Assembly (NCBI RefSeq): GCF_012427705.1
Contig: NZ_CP048602.1
Location: 372,001-436,000 of the forward strand
Direction: 5' to 3'
Origin: Vreelandella piezotolerans
GTDB lineage: Bacteria; Pseudomonadota; Gammaproteobacteria; Pseudomonadales; Halomonadaceae
Length of the DNA: 64,000 bases
The position numbers and the translations under genes were made by a program. A model generated the notes under the pieces. It saw only the letters and a program-made list of their open reading frames with translations. It did no database searches and was not told the origin of the DNA. Shown here piece after piece: positions 45,051 to 53,972 of the stretch. Within the stretch, counting starts at the first letter, position 1; each line of letters starts with the position of its first letter.

Positions 45051-46214
45051 ATGGCGTTCGATTTTGCCACGCCCGTGGAAAGGCGCGCTCCCGAAGGACA
45101 GTATGCCTCGCAGAAGTGGCACCGCTACGCGGCGGACGTGCTGCCGCTGTGGGTCGCCGATATGGACTTTCACTCGCCGCCCGCGGTGATCGACGCGCTC
45201 CAGCGACGGGTCGCTCACGGCGTTTACGGCTACGGCGAAGTGCCCACCACGCTGAGTGAGGCGCTGTGTCAATGGAGCGCTCATCACTATGCGTGGTCCA
45301 TTGAACCCGAATGGCAGCAGTGGCTGCCGGGCGTGGTGCCTGCACTGCACTTTGCCGCCATGGCCTTGACGCAGCCTGGCGAGGGTGTGCTCACCATCGC
45401 GCCGATCTACCCGCCTTTTCTGGCCGTGGCCGAACGCACCGGGCGGCTAGCGCAACGGGCGATGTTAGCGGAGCCTGCTGCCCCTGGCGAGCCTTGGCGG
45501 CTGGATATCGAGGCGCTGGAAGCGGCCATCACCCCGCAGACTCGGCTGCTGCTCTGGTGTCATCCGCATAACCCGACCGGGCGCGTATGGACGCTCCAGG
45601 AACTCGAACAGCTCGCTGCTCTGGTCGAGCGCCACGATTTATGGGTGGTCTCCGACGAGCTGCACTGTGATTTGCTGCTGGACGAAGGCGCTCGCCACCG
45701 CCCCCTGGCGGCGCTATTTCCGGAGCTGGCCAAACGCACGATCACGCTGTGGGCACCTTCGAAAACCTTCAATCTTGCCGGGCTCACCAGCGCCTGCGCG
45801 ATCATTCCCGATCCGGCACTACGCCGCCGATTTGCCGAGGCTACCAAAGGCTTTTTGCCGGACGGCAACGTGTTGGGCCTGGTTGCAGCCGAGGCGGCCT
45901 ATCGCGAGGGCGAGCCCTGGCGTCAGGCGCTATTGGACGTGTTGCGTAGCCACCGTGCCACGCTCGAGGCGCGTGTGGCCACGTGGTCCGGCGTATCGAT
46001 GAGTGCGCCGTCGTCGACCTATTTGGCGTGGCTAGACATGCGTGAGGCAGGCTTGGGTGACTCCCCGGCGCGCACGCTCTTGCAGCAAGCAGGGGTAGCG
46101 CTCTCTGAGGGGGCGGCGTTTGGCTGCCCCGGCTTCGTGCGGCTCAATTTCGGCACCACCGCTTCCCAACTGGAAGCGGCGTTATCACGGATGGATACGC
46201 TGCTAAAAGCGTAA
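45051..46214 (+). CDS. patB: PatB/MalY-type cystathionine beta-lyase
   Basis: PLP enzyme that cleaves C-S bonds of cystathionine or cysteine conjugates. 387 aa from ATG 45051 (MAFDFATPVERR), which matches the family N terminus; a GTG at 45039 is in frame. Motifs are LWVADMDFHSPP, NPTGRVWT, SDELHCDLL and APSKTFNLAGL with the PLP Lys. It would give homocysteine, linking to MetX/MetW earlier in the window, but a detoxifying role is equally possible. Confidence 0.88.
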   Translation: MAFDFATPVERRAPEGQYASQKWHRYAADVLPLWVADMDFHSPPAVIDALQRRVAHGVYGYGEVPTTLSEALCQWSAHHYAWSIEPEWQQWLPGVVPALHFAAMALTQPGEGVLTIAPIYPPFLAVAERTGRLAQRAMLAEPAAPGEPWRLDIEALEAAITPQTRLLLWCHPHNPTGRVWTLQELEQLAALVERHDLWVVSDELHCDLLLDEGARHRPLAALFPELAKRTITLWAPSKTFNLAGLTSACAIIPDPALRRRFAEATKGFLPDGNVLGLVAAEAAYREGEPWRQALLDVLRSHRATLEARVATWSGVSMSAPSSTYLAWLDMREAGLGDSPARTLLQQAGVALSEGAAFGCPGFVRLNFGTTASQLEAALSRMDTLLKA

Positions 46215-46235
46215 CGTTGCCTTCGTCAGGCGATA

Positions 46236-47180
46236 TCAATAGAGCAGGGCGAACAGCTTGCGGCGGTAAGTGACCGTGAGAGGATGGTCAGCCCCTAGCG
46301 CATCGAAGACCTGCAGCAGCGTTTTGCGGGCCGCGTCGTCGTTATAGGCGCGGTCCTGCTTCATCAATGCCAGCAGAGCATCGAGGCCTACATCGTACTG
46401 ACCATCGGCCACGTGACGCAGCGCCCGCTGGTACTGCGCTTCGCTGTCGGTCCGATCACCCAGCGCGGCGATCTCCTCCGCTGAGAGCGCCTGTTCGCTG
46501 AACTCGATGCTGGCGCGCACGCCACGGGCCGGCGCCGCATCGCGCTCCTCTGGCGGCAGGTTATCCAGCACGCTACGCGCTTCGTCGCCGCGCCCCTCCG
46601 CCACTAGCGTTTTGGCAAAACCAATGTGGTACGCGTAATGCTCTGGGTATTGCCCCATCAGCGTTTGATAAATTTCCCGCGCGCCTGCTGCATCGCCCGC
46701 GCTCAAGGCTTCCTCTGCTTGCTCTTCGGGACTGGGCGGGGCGTCACCGGGGGCAGGGAAGTAGCGGTTGAGCCACTCACGAACTTCTTTCTCTGGCAGG
46801 GCACCCTGGAAGCTATCCACCAGGCCGCCCTGGCTCACTAGCTTCACGTCTGGTACCGAACGCACACCCAACTGGCCTGCGATTTCTGGATTCGCCTCGA
46901 CATCCAGCGTCGCCAGCAAAAACGCGCCGCCATACTCAATGGCCAGCTTTTCGAGTACCGGCATGAGGTTTTTGCACGGCTCGCACCAGGGCGCCCAGCA
47001 ATCCAGCAGTACCGGCACCTGCATCGAGGCTTCCAACACTTGCTGAATGTTGCCCGCATTGAGTTCAATGATGACCTCCTCGCGCGTTACGCTAGGGCGC
47101 TCGCCGCCAGTAGGCGTGCTATTGCTTGCGACAGGATCGGCAGTCAACGGGTTGCCGGTACGGGGATCGATAATCGACAT
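46236..47180 (-). CDS. cnoX: CnoX/YbbN chaperedoxin
   Basis: A thioredoxin-fold domain (residues ~40-140) fused to TPR repeats (~150-314). E. coli CnoX protects proteins from hypochlorite damage and hands them to GroEL. The active site here is WAPWCEPCK, a complete Cys pair, unlike E. coli where both are lost, so it may be redox-active. 314 aa. Confidence 0.92.
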   Translation of the reverse strand: MSIIDPRTGNPLTADPVASNSTPTGGERPSVTREEVIIELNAGNIQQVLEASMQVPVLLDCWAPWCEPCKNLMPVLEKLAIEYGGAFLLATLDVEANPEIAGQLGVRSVPDVKLVSQGGLVDSFQGALPEKEVREWLNRYFPAPGDAPPSPEEQAEEALSAGDAAGAREIYQTLMGQYPEHYAYHIGFAKTLVAEGRGDEARSVLDNLPPEERDAAPARGVRASIEFSEQALSAEEIAALGDRTDSEAQYQRALRHVADGQYDVGLDALLALMKQDRAYNDDAARKTLLQVFDALGADHPLTVTYRRKLFALLY

Positions 47181-47260
47181 GGGTAAACTCTGCTTCGCAT
47201 GAAAAAGGTTACCTCATGATATGCAGGCACCCGCCCAGGGATTCAAGGAAATGAAAGGAA

Positions 47261-47656
47261 ATAAAGCGCTGAGTCCGACGCGCTCTACCACCAATGCTAG
47301 ACGTGACGCACACAAAAAAGCCGACTCTCGAAAGAATCGGCTTTTTCTATGTTGGGTAGCGGGGTCCGGATGTGAACCGATGACCTTCCTGGGGTGATAA
47401 AGCGCTGAGCCCGACGCGCTCTACCACCAATGCTAGGCGTGATGCACACAAAAAAGCCGACTCTCGAAAGAATCGGCTTTTTCTATGTTGGGTAGTGGGG
47501 TCCGGATGTGAACCGATGACCTTCCTGGGGTGATAAAGCGCTGAGCCCGACGCGCTCTACCACCAATGCTAGGCGTGATGCACACAAAAAAGCCGACTCT
47601 CGAAAGAATCGGCTTTTTCTATGTTTGGTAGCGGGGACCGGATTTGAACCGATGAC
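47261..47656 (-). repeat. Tandem 136-bp units: tRNA 3'-half remnant plus terminator
   Basis: Three copies start at 47261, 47397 and 47533. Read on the minus strand, each has a tRNA-like T arm and acceptor 3' strand (47353-47385, 47489-47521, 47625-47656) followed by a hairpin terminator (47314-47347, 47450-47483, 47586-47619). Each also has a D-arm-like TAGC...GGTAGAGC. The first two have a changed T loop (TTCACAT) and end ACCC, so they are decayed. The third keeps TTCAAAT and ends CCCCGCTACCA. None forms a complete tRNA. Confidence 0.85.
47625..47656 (-). other. Probable left attachment site (tRNA 3' end)
   Basis: 31 bases matching a tRNA 3' end with CCA, interrupted toward the 5' side at 47657, where the sequence becomes unrelated to the other two units. 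Tyrosine-recombinase elements usually leave such a fragment at one border. The partner copy should lie beyond the right edge of the window. Confidence 0.55.
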
Positions 47657-47676
47657 GGTTATGAGACTGATGATAT

Positions 47677-47697
47677 AAGGACATTTATTTTGTCCTT
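47677..47697. repeat. Perfect palindrome next to the recombinase
   Basis: AAGGACA and TGTCCTT flank a 7-base A/T spacer. Two 7-bp arms around a 7-bp centre is the geometry of a tyrosine-recombinase core site. A short hairpin without a T run is the other reading. Confidence 0.5.
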
Positions 47698-47774
47698 AAA
47701 TGGCAAAAAATGGCTTTAAACCTTATGATAGAGCGGTTTTCGGCAAATGCCGCTTCTGGACGTGAGGGACATTA

Positions 47775-50700
47775 ATGTCACAAGAGGTCGTAGGAAATTG
47801 TCACAATGAGCAGCTTGAGGCAGTGACCGTCAGTCTCGGGAAGCGGTTTCGAAAGCTGGTTGCGTGGTCGAATGATGAGGACTTGCTGGATGTGCTGCAG
47901 GTTATTTATCACGCCCTTGGCTTGAGTCCCCGTAATGATGCTATCGCCAATCTAGTTCGAGAGTGCTCACACCCCGAGTCTATCGAGATTCTCGCTTCCT
48001 GGGCAGGTGATCCGCTTGTCGATGAGCTGCAACGGTTTGTCGATCGTTTTAATGCTGACCATCAAATCTCACGGGAATATCCTGTAGAGGCGCATGCTGG
48101 TGATGTGGAGCAGAATAAACGCCAGTTTCAGGAAGGTGGAGTCACAAACAAAACCTTCTTGATCACGATGACCACCAACCCCCAGGCTCAAGCAAGTAAC
48201 GACGCGCTCTTGTTTTGGCGTCGCCTGCTGCGTTTGTGGCTGGTCGTTCATGCGCTGCATCGTATTGCGCACCAAAAATGTATCGCGGACCGCCATATAA
48301 GCGACGCGGCACGATTTATTACGATCGGGCCCTACGATGAAAAGTGGCAGATGATAGATGCGCTCTTGCGGCGGTGTCGAAGCTTTGTCGGGGAGCACGA
48401 GCCGACGTTGGAACGTGTTAACGATGCGCTCATTTTTGCTATCAATGAAATACGCCTGGATTACTCTAATAACCGAGCGGTTAATCGTTTCTTTAATTCC
48501 GTTACCCGTATTGCCCGTGGCGAAGTAGCGCCTATAAATAATGAAGCGACGGCACCGTTATTGCGTATTGAGCGGTTTGTGCCGCCTGCCGTCTCGGTGG
48601 TCCATCATGTTAATGAAGAGGGAGAAGACACCCAGTACCAGTTTTATGCCTATCGACACGAGGCAAGGGCGGATCTCGATCCAGAAGAAGATGAAGGCAC
48701 CTATGTTGCCACGGTGGATCCTTCAGAGAGTAATGCTGAGCAGCAGTTGGCGAGCCGTAGCTATTTTGTGCAAACGGCGGAAGCGTCGCATTTTTTGCCG
48801 TGGAGTTGGGAAAAGCTGTTACCGCCTGAACAAGAGGTTCTGCTGGACTGGATAGACCAGGGTTTATTCTCTCTTGATTCCGTAGACCAATTGGGTGCCG
48901 TAATGGTGTGGCTGTCAGTTCGGTTTTCGCGCACCCTTTATTTCGCCGAGCAATTTCGAATCGATGATACCCCGGGCGACGAATGGACATTGGCACAAGA
49001 TTTTTCCTCTATCGCTCGAACATCTCCTCGGCGGGCGAATGCGTGGCAGGGCAGAGGGGAATCGCTGGTATATATCTATCCGCTAGAAGAGGTACTCTCC
49101 ATTGAGTTGCCCACCCAAGTAGCCAGTGTTCTCCAGCAGAGGGCGAGTCAACAAAATACCTCGCCGATTATGCTACGCAACCTATGGGAAGGTGCTATCC
49201 CGCTGGAGCGCTGGTTTTACCAGCAGGCACAATCACATTTCCCACGCGTTACGAGTGCTAAGCTGGCACATGTTTGGGGTCAGGTTGTGTTTGATCGCAC
49301 TCAAGATCCGCATTTGGCGCGACTGCTAAGTGCCCACCCCAATGCAGGGTTGCCTGGGGCTTCCAGCTATGCAACATGGGATATCACTGCGATCGAAAAA
49401 GGGTTGTCTCTTGGCCTGGCCGCGTCTGCCCCTTTCCCGCCAAGCGTCAATCTTATCGGTAGCCGACTTTCGCCAATAACGTCGTTATTGCGTGACGAGA
49501 TAGCGCAAGCGAGGAGCGTGGTTGAAAAGAGCGCCGAAGCAGGGCTCGTCCACTACCATAATGCGCTGGCTCAATACTGTGTAATGGGGCTCTACGCTGC
49601 AACAGGCGGTCGGTTTCTTCGGGACCCGTTCGAATCCCTGCAGCATTTTAATCTCTCAGCACGCTGTTTGTACCTGAACGACAAAATGGACCAGGGACGT
49701 CGAAGCAGCCGTGTCGTGCCATTACCCCATCAGGCCGTCGAACTCGTGCATTGCTATATTTCGCACTTGCAGTCGCTAGCGATAGCCTTGGATGATGTGA
49801 ACCCGATGCTGGCCGAGGCAGTATACAAAGTGTTGGCAGGCGACGGCCTATCGACCCTTCCGTTTTTCTTCTTGCTCGATGAGAGCTTGTCATGGCATTC
49901 CACGTCGACCATGGATTTACCCAGTGTTCCCTTATTTCAATGGCCACTGCCCAGCAATGTGTTTCGTCATCGCTATGCCCAACAATTACGTTACTTAGGC
50001 GTGCCCGCAGAGGTAGTAGATGGTTGGATGGGACATGCGGAGCGAAGCGTGGCTAGCTATGGGGATTTCTCGCCGCGCTGCTGGCAACATGATGCAGACG
50101 CCTATGCTCGCGAGGTCGATACTGCTTTTGATGGCCTGGGCTTCTTACCGCCAACTGCGCCGACGATATTACCTGGGGTCTCTGTTCAATGCCTGAGGGG
50201 TGTTGGTGAAGCTCAAAAAGCACCAGTGCCGCGGCCCTTCGGGCAACGCCTGCGAGAAAAAGAGCGCCGCCGCACTATCAAGCGAGAACACGAGGGGGCC
50301 AGTAAGGATATTGACGTTTACTTGGGGGGTGGACCCCTGTCAGATATCCAACAAGCAGACGTTGATACGTTGGTCCAGCGGATGTTGCATCGAAATAATT
50401 CCGTCATCCACCCGTATGCGTCACTTCGTTTATCGGTTTTGTTACGGCGCTTGGAAGAGGAAGGCAGCCGATATCAATATTCGATAAACAAACGCGTCGC
50501 TGAAGCCGCTGCAGAGAAATCACTCATCACGGCGCTAGCCGTCAAGGCCGTTTCGTTACTACCGAGCTTTGAGCAGTGGGCAGAGAATCTTCGCAAAACA
50601 GGACTTAAAGCACAGTTTTCCAAACTCGGCGCGCTGAGCGTCGGCGCCCTGTTGCTATGCTTGGAAAAACGCATCAGCTACCCACGCATGCTGCTTGATG

Positions 50701-53174
50701 TGGCTCAAGGGCGTAACTATCGACTCATCCAGCATCAACGGGACTATTTGCTCGAGTATAGTGAAAGCCTGGACATGGCGGACTACCGTGCCCCCGCTCA
50801 GCGTCACCGGGTTAGCTATAAAACCGCGTCTTTGTTGGCGGCCGGTCAAGGCCTTCAAAAAGAGGTCGACCTCAGCCAAGTCAAGCTCCCAGGTAATATC
50901 ACCTCTCCCCCAGAAGCACTGAAAGCACACCAGCCAACGTTACCGGAGGCAAGTGTTCAAACGGTATTGACCACGCTGAGTGAGCTGATGTGCCAAGCTA
51001 ATTTACTGACGCTGCCCGGTTTGGTCTCAGGTGCGTTAGCAGGCCGCGTCCCTTCTACAAGCCTGCCGCTAGTCGATGAGCTGCGCATTCGTGATGGGAA
51101 TAGGTTTGCGTTCCCTACCCCCCATGATACCCAACACGATATGGAGGTGAATTTATCGACCGGTGTGACGCCTAGTTGGCGGGATATGAGTAAAGTCGAG
51201 CAGCAAAAAAGTGCGAATCGTCTTTATACAGAAGTACTGGAGGTTCTAAAAGGATATACAAAGCGCCAATCGCGGCGGACGGCCTCACAGCTCGATAAGC
51301 TAACCAACCGATACGAAGGAGAGGTGAGCGCCTGCGTAATGCTGTTAGTTCGGTGGATAAGCTTTCTAATGCGGCGAGGCAAAGTCGGGAAGCAAAACGA
51401 CTATGCGCAAAGCTCGTTAACGCGCTATTTCTCGTCATTAAAGACGGCATTTGCCGAGTTCGGCTACCAGACAAACCTAGTCGATCACGACGAAGAGGAG
51501 GTGACAGCGCTGTATGCCAAGATGTTGACATTCGTCGAGTTGGCGTCGCAAGACGTGACATATTTTAGCCACCGACTGCGCGATTTTCATGCCTGGGCTG
51601 AAACGTTAGGGGTGGCGAGCCCTGACTGGCAGGAGCTATCAGTCTCGGACGATCGGCGCAGCGTGCGCCCAGGCATGCTAGTACAAAGTGAGTATCTTGC
51701 GTGCCAGTCAGTGCTACTTGCGAAATGGAGACACCACAGCGATGAAACGTTCCTGCTACTGGGATTTGTGCTGCTGCTCACCTTTCGGTTTGGTCTGCGG
51801 GCGCAGGAGGCCATTGGCTTGCAACGCAGTGATTGGTGTGAGCATCAAAACACCCGCTGGGTCCTGATTCGCGACAATGCCCAGCGTAAGCTGAAAAGCG
51901 ATTCGAGCCGACGTGCCGTGCCTCTGCTTTTTGCGCTGGATGGTAGCGAAGAAAATATCATCGAACAGGTGTTCAGTCGTTTTACCTCATTGGCAGGTAA
52001 TGACGTAAAACGGCCAATCTTGTGTGAGCTTTATGAAAGCCAGGCACGGCTCATCTCTTGGTCGCGGCAGGTCAGTCCGGTGTTAATACAGTTGCTTCGC
52101 CAGGGGACATCAAGTGACGGGCTAACACTGCACCATTGTCGCCACGCCTTTTATAACACCTTGGCACCGGCTCTATTCGGTATTAACACAGCGCTAACCC
52201 AATCGATATGTAAGGGTGTCGATGCGCGAGCGATACGCCAACAAGTATTAGGAGCTAATCACACGGTATCGCGTCGCAGCGGCATGGCGTCGGCGAGGCT
52301 GATGGGGCATCGGCACCCGCGTATTGGTTTGTTGAATTACAGTCATTGTTTATTCGATTGGGCGGATCAACTAACGCCCGTTTGTCATCAACGGGCAAGG
52401 AAAATTGCCGGTGTTCTACACACGGGCAACCTGCGACGACTTAAAGCCCCGGCGCTTGAGCAGGTCGATATCACCGTGCCCTATGCTGAGTTGACCTTCA
52501 CGGCCTTATGGAAAATGCTGCGGTTTGTCGGGTTGGGCATGAGCTATGAGCGTGCTGGTCAGCGGGTCAATATCAGCCCAGAAAACATTGAGACGATCGC
52601 AAAAGGCGTTCGGCAAGCTGAGTCACATATGCGGTTCAAGGTGAAAAACAATAATGATAGGTGGGTCAATGGCGAAACCTATCCATATATCTTCTTGAGA
52701 AGCCTGGGCGAAAAAGCATGGCGTCGCTTCTTTGAGCATATTGAGAAGATAAAGGAAAGTGATTTGGCCGTTAAAGGCGAGTGTATGGGCCTCAATGAAT
52801 TGCCTTTTTTAATTAGCAAAAATCGCCAGCTATTAATGAGCCACGAGACTCACCTGCGGTTCTTTATGAAGGTATTGGCACTTTTTGGGGTGCCAAAGCA
52901 AAATGTACAAGTGGTGTCAAGGAATATGCCAGACGAGATGGTTTATGCATTGAAAGATAATGGTTTGCATGCAGACGACGAAATCGATGGCTTCCAGCTC
53001 GACCCGTTTCCCATCGTGGTAGAGGGTGTCTTGGACCGTCGTCAACAATACGCCGCCCTTCGCCTCAAAAGGTCGCCGGTTGGCACTGTGCGCAATAGCC
53101 ATGAACTCGCCGTTGCAGTCTTGGCATGTGGCCTGTTCGGTGGACTATCTTCTCCTGCGCTGGGAGATTGTTAG
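47775..53174 (+). CDS. Giant protein with two tyrosine-recombinase domains
   Basis: 1799 aa, against 300-450 for ordinary tyrosine recombinases. Domain 1 has Arg613 (ATGGRFLRD), SNVFRHRYAQQL (Arg731, His732; the first His is Asn728), WMGH (His754) and Tyr762. Domain 2 has Arg1342 (FGLRAQEAIGL), Lys in QRKLKSDSSRRAVPL, LHHCRH (His1453, Arg1456, His1457), LMGH (His1512) and Tyr1522. A ~50-residue stretch separates the HxxR and GH boxes of domain 2. The N-terminal ~550 residues and the 250-residue tail are unrecognised. GAGGG precedes ATG 47775. It is probably the island's integrase. Confidence 0.85.
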   Translation: MSQEVVGNCHNEQLEAVTVSLGKRFRKLVAWSNDEDLLDVLQVIYHALGLSPRNDAIANLVRECSHPESIEILASWAGDPLVDELQRFVDRFNADHQISREYPVEAHAGDVEQNKRQFQEGGVTNKTFLITMTTNPQAQASNDALLFWRRLLRLWLVVHALHRIAHQKCIADRHISDAARFITIGPYDEKWQMIDALLRRCRSFVGEHEPTLERVNDALIFAINEIRLDYSNNRAVNRFFNSVTRIARGEVAPINNEATAPLLRIERFVPPAVSVVHHVNEEGEDTQYQFYAYRHEARADLDPEEDEGTYVATVDPSESNAEQQLASRSYFVQTAEASHFLPWSWEKLLPPEQEVLLDWIDQGLFSLDSVDQLGAVMVWLSVRFSRTLYFAEQFRIDDTPGDEWTLAQDFSSIARTSPRRANAWQGRGESLVYIYPLEEVLSIELPTQVASVLQQRASQQNTSPIMLRNLWEGAIPLERWFYQQAQSHFPRVTSAKLAHVWGQVVFDRTQDPHLARLLSAHPNAGLPGASSYATWDITAIEKGLSLGLAASAPFPPSVNLIGSRLSPITSLLRDEIAQARSVVEKSAEAGLVHYHNALAQYCVMGLYAATGGRFLRDPFESLQHFNLSARCLYLNDKMDQGRRSSRVVPLPHQAVELVHCYISHLQSLAIALDDVNPMLAEAVYKVLAGDGLSTLPFFFLLDESLSWHSTSTMDLPSVPLFQWPLPSNVFRHRYAQQLRYLGVPAEVVDGWMGHAERSVASYGDFSPRCWQHDADAYAREVDTAFDGLGFLPPTAPTILPGVSVQCLRGVGEAQKAPVPRPFGQRLREKERRRTIKREHEGASKDIDVYLGGGPLSDIQQADVDTLVQRMLHRNNSVIHPYASLRLSVLLRRLEEEGSRYQYSINKRVAEAAAEKSLITALAVKAVSLLPSFEQWAENLRKTGLKAQFSKLGALSVGALLLCLEKRISYPRMLLDVAQGRNYRLIQHQRDYLLEYSESLDMADYRAPAQRHRVSYKTASLLAAGQGLQKEVDLSQVKLPGNITSPPEALKAHQPTLPEASVQTVLTTLSELMCQANLLTLPGLVSGALAGRVPSTSLPLVDELRIRDGNRFAFPTPHDTQHDMEVNLSTGVTPSWRDMSKVEQQKSANRLYTEVLEVLKGYTKRQSRRTASQLDKLTNRYEGEVSACVMLLVRWISFLMRRGKVGKQNDYAQSSLTRYFSSLKTAFAEFGYQTNLVDHDEEEVTALYAKMLTFVELASQDVTYFSHRLRDFHAWAETLGVASPDWQELSVSDDRRSVRPGMLVQSEYLACQSVLLAKWRHHSDETFLLLGFVLLLTFRFGLRAQEAIGLQRSDWCEHQNTRWVLIRDNAQRKLKSDSSRRAVPLLFALDGSEENIIEQVFSRFTSLAGNDVKRPILCELYESQARLISWSRQVSPVLIQLLRQGTSSDGLTLHHCRHAFYNTLAPALFGINTALTQSICKGVDARAIRQQVLGANHTVSRRSGMASARLMGHRHPRIGLLNYSHCLFDWADQLTPVCHQRARKIAGVLHTGNLRRLKAPALEQVDITVPYAELTFTALWKMLRFVGLGMSYERAGQRVNISPENIETIAKGVRQAESHMRFKVKNNNDRWVNGETYPYIFLRSLGEKAWRRFFEHIEKIKESDLAVKGECMGLNELPFLISKNRQLLMSHETHLRFFMKVLALFGVPKQNVQVVSRNMPDEMVYALKDNGLHADDEIDGFQLDPFPIVVEGVLDRRQQYAALRLKRSPVGTVRNSHELAVAVLACGLFGGLSSPALGDC

Positions 53175-53605
53175 CGATCCACTGCCTTATTTACTCAAGC
53201 CAGTTGGTGCCGATCGCATGAATGAGCATTTTGGTATTAGCGGCCATAAGGCGCTGTTAGCTCAACTTGACTACGAGCTTTTGAAGTTGGCTTTTTAGTG
53301 ATACGGCTGTGCTGAACATGCCGGAATCGCGCTAGATTGCCGGATTACGAAATGCTTCATCCGTATTGCTTGTGGTACGTATTGATTCTGCTGGCAATAT
53401 GCCTTCCTCCTACAAAACCAGCGGCATACAGGCAAAGCAAGCTTGTATTGCAGTCCGTTATGTATAGTTCAGCACAATCGCAAAAATGGTTTACGGTTAC
53501 ATTCTCTGTAAGGGCTAGGCCAGCGCAACGATCTAAAGTCTGCTTGAAAGCGACAAGGCCAGTTACCTTCAAGGTGGCTACGCTTGCATCTTGCCACCGA
53601 GATAC
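53175..53605. other. Gap with a possible shifted C-terminal extension
   Basis: An open frame shifted relative to the recombinase (53026-53298) continues past its stop and reads SDPLPYLLKPVGADRMNEHF...LLKLAF. This could be the true end of the recombinase after a frameshift, or a small following gene. 53299-53605 shows nothing recognisable. Confidence 0.35.
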
Positions 53606-53673
53606 TGAAGTGGACCCCGAAATTTGGACAGGTGCCTAAGCTCTGATTCATCATCTCCACAAGGAGGAGAGTC

Positions 53674-53958
53674 ATGAGCAAGAAACGCAAGCAGTACAGC
53701 GCATCATTCAAGTCTAAAGTCGCCCTGGCCGCCCTCAAAGGTGACGAGACCACCTCCGAGATTGCTGCCCGGTTCCAGATCCATCCCACCATGGTCAGCA
53801 CCTGGAAGCGTGAACTGCTGGAGAACGCTCCTGAGCTCTTCGAGGGCAAGAAGAAGACCGCCAAACAGACCGACGAGCCCAGCGCTGATGAACTCTATCG
53901 CGAGATTGGCCGGCTGACGGTGGAACGTGATTTTTTGTCGCGCAAGCTCGATCAGTAA
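53674..53958 (+). CDS. IS3-family transposase OrfA
   Basis: 94 aa: MSKKRKQYSASFKSKVALAA with a helix-turn-helix (TTSEIAARFQIHPTMVSTWKR) and a C-terminal leucine-zipper-like helix. It ends just after a TTTTTTG slip site (53934-53940), where a -1 frameshift would join it to OrfB. Confidence 0.93.
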   Translation: MSKKRKQYSASFKSKVALAALKGDETTSEIAARFQIHPTMVSTWKRELLENAPELFEGKKKTAKQTDEPSADELYREIGRLTVERDFLSRKLDQ

Positions 53959-53972
53959 GCCGTCAGCGCCGG

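Noticed and set aside
47261..47656. CRISPR array
   Set aside because: Only three units, 136 bp long and contiguous, without short repeats and unique spacers.
47261..47656. Functional tRNA-fMet or other tRNA genes
   Set aside because: Acceptor 5' strands do not pair with the 3' strands and the anticodon arms do not fold; the anticodon-like CTCATAA beyond unit 3 has no matching stem.
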